Program-made: the position numbers and the translations under genes
Assembly (NCBI RefSeq): GCF_030698125.1
Contig: NZ_JAUYNV010000019.1
Location: 62,001-126,000 of the forward strand
DNA from: Methyloversatilis sp.
GTDB taxonomy: Bacteria > Pseudomonadota > Gammaproteobacteria > Burkholderiales > Rhodocyclaceae
Reading direction: 5' to 3'
DNA: 64,000 nt
The notes under the pieces: generated by a model
Database searches by the model: none
What the model saw: only the letters and a program-made list of their open reading frames with translations
Told to the model about the DNA's origin: nothing
Shown: positions 56,907 through 64,000 of the stretch, piece by piece
How the letters are laid out: the number at the start of each line of letters is the position of its first letter
Numbering within the stretch: the first letter of the stretch is position 1

Positions 56907-58178
56907 ATGTCCCTGTTTGCGTTTGGTCTGAATCACCACACCGCTCCCCTTGCGGTGCGCGAACGCATGACCTTTCTGCCGGAAGCGCTGCCGGACGCAC
57001 TGGGTGAGCTGACCCGTGGCCGTCCGGTGCAGGAAGCCGCCATCCTGTCGACCTGCAATCGCACCGAACTGTACTGCGCGACCAACGATCCGGACTGTGC
57101 GCTCGACTGGATGGCGGAATACCACCGCATCGCGCCATCCGACATCGCGCCCTATGTATACAGGCTGGAGCAACCCCAGGCGGTGCGCCACGCCTTTCGC
57201 GTGGCGAGCGGTCTCGACTCCATGGTGCTCGGCGAGCCGCAGATTCTCGGCCAGATGAAGCAGGCGGTGCGCGTCGCCGAAGACGCCGGCACGCTGGGTG
57301 CGCTGCTGCACAAGCTGTTCCAGCGCAGCTTTGCAGTGGCCAAGGAAGTGCGCTCGACGACCGCGATCGGCGCCAACATCGTATCGATGGCCGCCGCCGC
57401 CGTGCATCTGTCGGAACGCATTTTCGGCAGCCTGTCGTCGCAGCGCGTGCTGTGCATCGGCGCCGGCGAAATGATGGAACTGTGTGCCGCCCACTTCGCC
57501 GGCTGTACGCCGCGCAGCATGGTGATCGCCAACCGCACGATCGAGCGCGCGCAGGCACTGGCGCAGCGCTTCACCCGGGCTGACCTGAAGGTGGAGGCGG
57601 TGAAGCTCGACGAGATCGGCGAACGGCTGTCCGAATTCGACGTCGTGCTGTCCTGTACGGCCAGTCCGCTGCCCATCATCGGGCTTGGTCTGGTGGAACG
57701 TGCGCTGAAGGCGCGCCGGTACCGCCCCATCGTCATGGTCGACCTGGCGGTGCCGCGCGATATCGAAGGCGAGGTCGGCAAGCTCAACGACGTGTTCCTC
57801 TACACGGTCGATGATCTGGCGCAGATCGTCGATTCAGGTCTGGAATCGCGGCAGGCGGCCGTGGTCGAGGCGCAGGGCATCATCGATGCGCGGGTTGCCA
57901 ACTTCCTGCAGTGGGTACAGGCACGCGAAGCGGTGCCGGCCATCCGCGCGCTGCGCGGTCACGCCGAAGACATGCGCATGCTGGAGCTGGAGCGCGCACT
58001 GCGCGCCCTGACCCGCGGTGAGGCGCCTGACCGCGTGCTCGACACGCTGTCGCGCAACCTCACGAACAAGCTGATGCATGGCCCGACCCGTCTGCTCAAC
58101 GAAGCCCCTTCGGAAGCGCGCGGCCAGATCGAGGACCTGGTGCAGCGCCTGTATCCGCTGCACGACCGCGAAGGTTAG
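56907..58178 (+). CDS. hemA: Glutamyl-tRNA reductase
   Basis: [63 protein letters not shown]. Confidence 0.97.
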   Translation: MSLFAFGLNHHTAPLAVRERMTFLPEALPDALGELTRGRPVQEAAILSTCNRTELYCATNDPDCALDWMAEYHRIAPSDIAPYVYRLEQPQAVRHAFRVASGLDSMVLGEPQILGQMKQAVRVAEDAGTLGALLHKLFQRSFAVAKEVRSTTAIGANIVSMAAAAVHLSERIFGSLSSQRVLCIGAGEMMELCAAHFAGCTPRSMVIANRTIERAQALAQRFTRADLKVEAVKLDEIGERLSEFDVVLSCTASPLPIIGLGLVERALKARRYRPIVMVDLAVPRDIEGEVGKLNDVFLYTVDDLAQIVDSGLESRQAAVVEAQGIIDARVANFLQWVQAREAVPAIRALRGHAEDMRMLELERALRALTRGEAPDRVLDTLSRNLTNKLMHGPTRLLNEAPSEARGQIEDLVQRLYPLHDREG

Positions 58179-58247
58179 CGGCGGCGGCCGCCCGCCCGTC
58201 TTGCCCCGGCTATACCCGGCGTCTCCATCCTTTTCCGAACGTCCCGC

Positions 58248-59333
58248 ATGAAACCGCGCATCGCCGACAAGCTCGAACACCTGTCGCAACGTCTGGCCGA
58301 CCTCGATGCCGCGCTGTCCGATCCTGACGTGACGTCAGACATCGACCGCTACCGCCGCTTCACCTGCGAACACGCGGAGCTGACGCCGGTGATCGCGCTG
58401 TATCAGGCGTGGTGCAAGGCGCGCGACGACGCCGACGGCGCGCGCGCGATGCTGACCGATCCCGACATGAAGGAACTGGCCCAGGCGGAAATCGACCAGT
58501 CGGCCAGCGACATGGCACGGCTCGAGGCCGATCTGCAGCGCGCCCTGTTGCCGAAAGATCCGGACGACGGTCGCAACGTGTTCCTTGAAATCCGCGCCGG
58601 CACCGGCGGCGACGAATCGGCGCTGTTTGCAGCCGACCTGTTCCGGATGTATTCGCGCCACGCCGAACGCTGCCGCTGGAAGGTCGAGATCGTATCCGCG
58701 AGCGAATCGGACCTGGGCGGCTACCGCGAAATCATCGCGCGCGTGGCCGGCGAGGGCGTCTATTCGCGGCTCAAGTTCGAATCCGGCGGCCACCGTGTGC
58801 AGCGCGTGCCGGTCACCGAAACGCAGGGCCGCATCCACACCTCCGCGTGCACGGTTGCCGTGATGGCCGAGGTGGATGAAGTGGCCGAGGTCGACATCAA
58901 CCCGGCCGACCTGCGCATCGATACCTTCCGCGCGTCGGGTGCCGGCGGTCAGCACATCAACAAGACCGATTCGGCGGTCCGCATCACCCACGTGCCGACC
59001 GGCATCGTCGTCGAATGTCAGGACGACCGCAGCCAGCACCGCAACAAGGCGCAGGCGATGGCCGTGCTGGCAGCGCGCATCCGCGACGCGCAGGTGCGTG
59101 CGCGCGACAGCCAGATCGCCTCGACCCGCAAGAGCCTGGTTGGCAGCGGTGACCGCTCGGAGCGCATCCGTACCTACAATTTTCCGCAGGGCCGCATCAC
59201 CGACCACCGCATCAACCTGACGCTGTACAAGATCGACGCCATCATGGACGGCGACCTGACCGAACTGCTCGACGCGCTGGCGCATGAACACCAGGCCGAA
59301 CAGCTCGCGCAACTGGCGGAGGAAGGCGTGTGA
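58248..59333 (+). CDS. prfA: Peptide chain release factor 1
   Basis: [94 protein letters not shown]. Confidence 0.98.
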   Translation: MKPRIADKLEHLSQRLADLDAALSDPDVTSDIDRYRRFTCEHAELTPVIALYQAWCKARDDADGARAMLTDPDMKELAQAEIDQSASDMARLEADLQRALLPKDPDDGRNVFLEIRAGTGGDESALFAADLFRMYSRHAERCRWKVEIVSASESDLGGYREIIARVAGEGVYSRLKFESGGHRVQRVPVTETQGRIHTSACTVAVMAEVDEVAEVDINPADLRIDTFRASGAGGQHINKTDSAVRITHVPTGIVVECQDDRSQHRNKAQAMAVLAARIRDAQVRARDSQIASTRKSLVGSGDRSERIRTYNFPQGRITDHRINLTLYKIDAIMDGDLTELLDALAHEHQAEQLAQLAEEGV

Positions 59334-59371
59334 AGCGGTTTTCGCCGCGTGGTGCCGGGTAGAGGATTGCG

Positions 59372-60190
59372 ATGACGCTGGACGACTGGTTACGCAGCGC
59401 CCGTACCCGCATCGACAGCCGGGATGCGCAGGTGCTCGCGGCGCATGCACTGGGCTGCGACCGTGCCGGGCTGATCGCGGGCGGCCGCATGGTGCTGGCC
59501 GCGGCATCGGTCGCGGCGCTTGATGCGCTGCTCGAACGGCGCGCGTCGGGTGAGCCGGTGGCCTATCTGGTCGGGCGACGCGAGTTCTTCGGGCTCGACC
59601 TCGCGGTTGCACCCGGCGTGCTGATCCCGCGACCGGACACCGAATTGCTGGTCGAACTGGCGCTGGCGCGCATCCGTGATCTCGACGCGCCGCGTGTGCT
59701 CGACGCCGGAACCGGCTCTGGCGCCATCGCGCTGGCCATCAAGGCGCATTGCCCGCAAGCGCAGGTTTCGGCACTCGACCGTTCGGACGTCGCGCTGCGG
59801 GTTGCGCGCGGCAACGCGCAGCGATTGGGGCTTGAAATCGGATTCTTCGCCTCGAACTGGCTCGAAGCCGTGAACGGTCACGAATTTCATTGCATCGTGT
59901 CGAATCCGCCGTACATTCGGGTTGGCGACGAGCACCTTGCGCAAGGCGATCTGCGCTTTGAACCTGAAGCGGCGCTGGTCGGCGGCGCCGACGGGCTGGA
60001 CGACCTGCGCCGTCTGTGCGGCAGCGCGCCTGAAAGAATCGCGCCAGGGGGCTGGTTGCTGTGCGAGCATGGGTACGATCAGGCGCCCGCTGTACGTGCG
60101 CTGATGCGCTGCGCCGGGCTGACCGATGTAAGCTCCTGGCGCGACCTCGCCGGCATCGAACGTGTCACCGGCGGGGTGATGTGCCGATGA
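59372..60190 (+). CDS. prmC: Peptide chain release factor N(5)-glutamine methyltransferase
   Basis: VAYLVGRREFFGLDLAVAPGVLIPRPDTELLVE, LDAGTGSGAIALAI, HCIVSNPPYIRVGDEHL. Confidence 0.96.
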   Translation: MTLDDWLRSARTRIDSRDAQVLAAHALGCDRAGLIAGGRMVLAAASVAALDALLERRASGEPVAYLVGRREFFGLDLAVAPGVLIPRPDTELLVELALARIRDLDAPRVLDAGTGSGAIALAIKAHCPQAQVSALDRSDVALRVARGNAQRLGLEIGFFASNWLEAVNGHEFHCIVSNPPYIRVGDEHLAQGDLRFEPEAALVGGADGLDDLRRLCGSAPERIAPGGWLLCEHGYDQAPAVRALMRCAGLTDVSSWRDLAGIERVTGGVMCR

Positions 60191-60314
60191 TTCGCGCAGC
60201 TGAGTGGATCGATTCATGCGGCAGATGAATGTGTCGCCTCGTCCGGCCCGATTTCGCCCGGTCTGCGTCATGCGCAGCAGGGATTTTGACTTGACCCTTT
60301 GAAAGGAAAACACC

Positions 60315-60626
60315 ATGAGCGTCCAGGAACAGATCAAGGAAACCGTCACGAGCCACCCGGTGGTGCTCTACATGAAGGGCACGCCGCAGTTTCCGCAGTG
60401 CGGCTTTTCGGCCACGGTGATCCAGATACTGAAGCACGTCGGCGTGCAGAACCTGCACACGATCAACGTGCTGGAAGATCCGGAAATCCGTCAGGGCATC
60501 AAGGAATACGCCAACTGGCCGACCGTTCCGCAGCTCTACGTGCGCGGCGAATTCATCGGCGGCTGCGACATCGTCAAGGAAATGTTCCAGTCCGGCGAAC
60601 TGCAGAAGGAGTTGGAAGGCACCTGA
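60315..60626 (+). CDS. grxD: Grx4 family monothiol glutaredoxin
   Basis: [47 protein letters not shown]. Confidence 0.97.
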   Translation: MSVQEQIKETVTSHPVVLYMKGTPQFPQCGFSATVIQILKHVGVQNLHTINVLEDPEIRQGIKEYANWPTVPQLYVRGEFIGGCDIVKEMFQSGELQKELEGT

Positions 60627-60716
60627 TGGAACGCACCTGAGGGAAGGAATCCGGGGGCATCACGTCCAGGCAGGTGCCTCAAAGGGCAGGCATGTGAGCC
60701 GGACCGTCTGCCGGCG

Positions 60717-61268
60717 TCAGTCCTGCAGCGATCCGGTCATGACCGGCGCGCTCGCCTGAAGCTGGCGGAACAGTTCGAGTCCTTCCGGCCACGCGCCGTG
60801 GCCGGATTCGGTATTGACGTGCCCCGCCTCGCCCAGGTCGACGAGGCGCGCGCCCCATCTGTCGGCCCAGTGAGCCGCCGACAGGAACTTCATCCACGGA
60901 TCGTTGCGACTCGCCGCCAGCACCGTCGGGAAGGGCAAAGGCGTGTCCGGAATGCGCGCCGTGATGCCGAACCTGTCCGGACTGGCCGGTGCAACCAGCA
61001 GCGCGCCGGCAATCCGGTCGGCGACGCGGCGGGCGGCGACCACTGACGCGAGGCATCCGAAGCTGTGCGCCACCAGCCACACCGGCCTGGCCTGCGAGAC
61101 GATGGCGTGTTCGACCCGCCCTGACCACACGTCGATGTCAGGCTGGGTCCAGTCGTCCTGTTCGACGCGCTGTGCGCCGATCAACGCCTCGACCCATGTC
61201 TGCCAGTGCGACGGCCCGCTGCCGTTGAGTCCCGGCACGACAAGCACCGGGCTCACCATTCCACTCAT
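60717..61268 (-). CDS. RBBP9/YdeN-family alpha/beta hydrolase
   Basis: PVLVVPGLNGSGPSHWQTWVEAL, WLVAHSFGCLASVVAA, DLGEAGHVNTESGHGAWPEGLEL; ATG 61268 with AGGAAG 6 nt upstream. Confidence 0.9.
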   Translation of the reverse strand: MSGMVSPVLVVPGLNGSGPSHWQTWVEALIGAQRVEQDDWTQPDIDVWSGRVEHAIVSQARPVWLVAHSFGCLASVVAARRVADRIAGALLVAPASPDRFGITARIPDTPLPFPTVLAASRNDPWMKFLSAAHWADRWGARLVDLGEAGHVNTESGHGAWPEGLELFRQLQASAPVMTGSLQD

Positions 61269-61327
61269 TTCCATCTTCCTCGCTGTGACACGTGGCCCGC
61301 GGATCGGGCCGGTCATGTCATTTCAGG

Positions 61328-63472
61328 TCACTGCGCGGGTGCGACGCCGGCTGTGGCCTTGCCGTTGCGCGCGAGTTCCGTTCCCGATTTCGTCAGGCTC
61401 GCCATGTCGCCCATGATGTGTGCCGCTTCCTCGAGCAGCACGTCGCGCGCTGCCTTGCGTGACTTTTCAGCAGCCAGCTCCGCGCTCAGGCTGCGCTCGC
61501 CGGCCTGCAGTCCGTCATCGCGCGGCAGCGCCGGCCCGTCGGTGTCACCATCGACGGCAGCCTTGGAAAGCGAACGCGCTTTCAGCCGGGCTTCCTGTGC
61601 TTCGCGTTCCTTGCGCCGCTCTTTTTCATTGAGCGAGATTTCGGTGCGCTTGCGGATGGCTTCGACTTCGGCGATGTCTTCCAGCAACTCCCGGTAGCCG
61701 GCGTCGTTGGCCACCCGGACGCTGTGTCGCGTGGTCAGGGCCGGCAGCAATTCGCGCGTGCTGCCCACCGGCTTGAAGTCGGCCGGTTCGATCTGCGTCC
61801 AGGGCAGCGCGTTGTCGTAGCTCGATTCGCCGAAGCGCTCGCGGTCGGCAAACGACGCCAGCGGGATGTCCGGCGTCACGCCGCGCAGCTGCGTCGTGCC
61901 GCCTGACACGCGGAAGAACTGGGCGACGGTCAGCTTCAGTTCGCCATAGGTCGGCTTTTCGCTTTTCGCCATTTCATCCATGTCGAGCAAGGTCTGCACC
62001 GTGCCCTTGCCGAAGCTCTGTTCGCCGATGACGATGCCGCGACCGTAGTCCTGGATCGCCGAGGCGAAAATTTCGGACGCCGACGCCGACGCGCGATTGA
62101 TCAGCACGCCAACCGGACCGTCCCACGCCACGCCGGGGTCGCGGTCCTGCTCGATGCGCACCTGTCCCTTCGGGTTGCGCTGCTGCACCACCGGGCCGCG
62201 ATCGATGAACAGGCCGGTCAGCCGCACCGATTCGTCGAGCGAACCACCGCCGTTGTTGCGCAGATCGATCAGCACGGCGCCGACATTCTCCGCCTTCAGT
62301 TCGGCCAGCAGCTTCGCCACATCGCGGCTCGCGCTGCGATAGTTCTCATCGTTCTTGTGACGGGCGTCGACGTCCTGGTAGAAGGTGGGCAGCGTGATCA
62401 CGCCGACCTTCTGCTTTACGTCGCCACCGACTTCGATCACCGATTTGGCGGCTGCCTGCTTTTCCAGCCTGATCGTGTCGCGCACCAGCGTGATCCGCTT
62501 GTGCTTGCCGTCCGGGCCGGCATCCGCCGGCAGGACATCGAGCACCACCTTGGTGTCCTTGTTGCCACGGATCAGCTGCACGACGTCATCCACCCGCCAG
62601 CCGAGCACATCGGCCATCGGGGCGTTCTCGTCCTTGGCCACGCCGGCGATGCGGTCACCGATCGCGAGCTGCTCGGAACGCGCCGCCGGGCCGCCCGGCA
62701 CCAGTTCGCGGATGGTCACGTACTCGTCGCGTTCCTGCAGCACGGCGCCGATGCCGACCAGCGACAGCTTCATCGTGATGGCGAAGTCGGCCGATGCGCG
62801 CGGGCCGAGGTAGCTGGTGTGCGGTTCGATCGATTCGGCGTAGGCATTCATGAACAACTGGAACACGTCGTCGCTTTTCGAGCGCGCGGTATGGGCCATC
62901 GCAAGGTCGTAACGCTTGGTCAGCGTGTCGCGGATCGCCGCATCGTCCTTGCCGGCCAGTTTCAGGCGCAGCCAGTCGTTCTTGACCCGCTTGCGCCAGA
63001 TTTCCTTCAGTTCCGCCTCCGAACTCGCCCACGGCACGTCGGTACGCACATAACGATAGCTGTCCGGCTTGCTGAAATCGAAACCGCCGGCCAGCAGCAC
63101 GCGCGCATCGGCCAGACGTTCGCGCACCCGTTGCGAATAACGGGTGAATATGGCGAACGGGGCTTCCAGCCGTTGCTGCAGGATGGCGTCGTCGAGCAGC
63201 GTGCGCACCGCGCCGAAGGTGTCGATGTCCGACTGCAGGAAATAGATGCGCTCCGGATCGAGCGTCTTCAGGTAACGATCGAAAATCTTGACCGACAGTG
63301 CGTCATCGAGCGGTACGTTCTGATAGTGAAAACGCGACAGCAACTCCGCGCTGGCCTGTGCCGCCAGCGCGTGCGCCTCGACCGGCCGCAGTGGCGGGGC
63401 CATGGTGGCGGTGCTGGCAGCCTGCGCCGATGTGGCCAGTGCAAATACTATCCAGAAGGTTTTCAGTTTCAT
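61328..63472 (-). CDS. prc: Carboxy-terminal (tail-specific) processing protease
   Basis: Prc N-terminal domain (FDRYLKTLDPERIYFLQSDID), PDZ, SASASEIFASAIQDYGRGIVIGEQSFGKGTVQTL catalytic Ser/Lys region. Confidence 0.95.
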   Translation of the reverse strand: MKLKTFWIVFALATSAQAASTATMAPPLRPVEAHALAAQASAELLSRFHYQNVPLDDALSVKIFDRYLKTLDPERIYFLQSDIDTFGAVRTLLDDAILQQRLEAPFAIFTRYSQRVRERLADARVLLAGGFDFSKPDSYRYVRTDVPWASSEAELKEIWRKRVKNDWLRLKLAGKDDAAIRDTLTKRYDLAMAHTARSKSDDVFQLFMNAYAESIEPHTSYLGPRASADFAITMKLSLVGIGAVLQERDEYVTIRELVPGGPAARSEQLAIGDRIAGVAKDENAPMADVLGWRVDDVVQLIRGNKDTKVVLDVLPADAGPDGKHKRITLVRDTIRLEKQAAAKSVIEVGGDVKQKVGVITLPTFYQDVDARHKNDENYRSASRDVAKLLAELKAENVGAVLIDLRNNGGGSLDESVRLTGLFIDRGPVVQQRNPKGQVRIEQDRDPGVAWDGPVGVLINRASASASEIFASAIQDYGRGIVIGEQSFGKGTVQTLLDMDEMAKSEKPTYGELKLTVAQFFRVSGGTTQLRGVTPDIPLASFADRERFGESSYDNALPWTQIEPADFKPVGSTRELLPALTTRHSVRVANDAGYRELLEDIAEVEAIRKRTEISLNEKERRKEREAQEARLKARSLSKAAVDGDTDGPALPRDDGLQAGERSLSAELAAEKSRKAARDVLLEEAAHIMGDMASLTKSGTELARNGKATAGVAPAQ

Positions 63473-63618
63473 CAGGCGTACTCCGGGGCGAAGATCGAAC
63501 AATGTCTGCGGACGTCACGTACAGACCCCTGTTCAGGGCAAATCGTTCGGAAATAGGCTTGAAGCCGCCCCCGAACCCTGCATTCCCATGTTACCCACGG
63601 CTACGGCCTTACGGGGCG

Positions 63619-63637
63619 GGCAGATGCCTCATCTGCC
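63619..63637. other. Perfect 8-bp inverted repeat GGCAGATG-cct-CATCTGCC
   Basis: Read directly: GGCAGATGCCTCATCTGCC, 147 bp upstream of the prc start. Confidence 0.55.
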
Positions 63638-63753
63638 ACTTTGCCGGGTGAAAGACATGTGTCGCCGCGGCATCGGTGAAACCCCCGCCATCCCGGCGCG
63701 CCGAGAGCGCTGGTGACAAGCGTTGTTCCAGGTGTCTTGTGCAGGGCGTGCAA

Positions 63754-63779
63754 GGAAAAACGCCCGGTCTGCACCGGGC
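63754..63779 (-). terminator. Rho-independent terminator downstream of the peroxiredoxin gene
   Basis: Minus strand reads GCCCGGT-GCAG-ACCGGGC-GTTTTT: 7-bp GC stem, tetraloop, T-run, ~33 bp after the stop. Confidence 0.8.
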
Positions 63780-63811
63780 CTTCCTGCCGCTGCATTCCGC
63801 CTTCCTTGCGC

Positions 63812-64000
63812 CTATTTCGGCTGTGGCGTCAGCCTCAGGTAGGGGCGCACTGCCTTGTAGCCGGCCGGGAAGCGGCGCGCGATTTCTTCAGGGTCCTGCA
63901 GCGAGGGCACGATGACCACGTCGTCACCGTGCTTCCAGTTGCCCGGTGTCGCCACCGAATGCTTGTCGGTGAGCTGCAGCGAGTCGATGACACGCAGCAC
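63812..64000 (-). CDS. Peroxiredoxin (1-Cys/Prx6-type), C-terminal part, truncated by window edge
   Basis: LRVIDSLQLTDKHSVATPGNWKHGDDVVIVPSLQDPEEIARRFPAGYKAVRPYLRLTPQPK matches the Prx6-type C-terminal domain. Confidence 0.85.
   Translation of the reverse strand: MLRVIDSLQLTDKHSVATPGNWKHGDDVVIVPSLQDPEEIARRFPAGYKAVRPYLRLTPQPK

Noticed and set aside
60212-60230. ATTCAT-7-ATGAAT inverted repeat before grxD
   Set aside because: Only 6 AT-rich base pairs, no T-run; likely chance.

Overview
The window looks like a GC-rich betaproteobacterial chromosome segment (Rhodocyclales/Methyloversatilis/Zoogloea-like by gene content; this taxonomic call is inference). About 55 kb is most of an exosortase A (XrtA)/PEP-CTERM exopolysaccharide locus. 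The plus-strand arms are: left, a partial XrtA-associated ATPase, wecB, XrtA deacetylase, FemAB-like protein, glycosyltransferases (GTs), xrtA-EpsI fusion, amidotransferase, PaaK-like ligase and O-glycosylation ligase; right, acyl-CoA ligase, PLP decarboxylase, initiating sugar transferase, prsK-prsR-prsT, and tviB/tviC. Between them lies a ~25.7 kb block of about 20 minus-strand glycan genes (14446-40105). It encodes GTs, two degenerate asparagine-synthetase-like proteins, a sulfotransferase, a DUF6492-like protein, a deacetylase, a WbsX/GH99-like protein, a 645-aa protein of no recognised family, a Wzx-type flippase, a TPR protein, an MBOAT+SGNH acyltransferase pair and a VanZ-VanZ-heparinase fusion. 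The right end is housekeeping: lytic transglycosylase, trypsin-like protease, hemA-prfA-prmC, grxD, an alpha/beta hydrolase, prc, and a partial peroxiredoxin. I found no tRNA, rRNA, CRISPR array, transposase or PEP-CTERM substrate gene. Family calls come from reading the translations; no database search was run.
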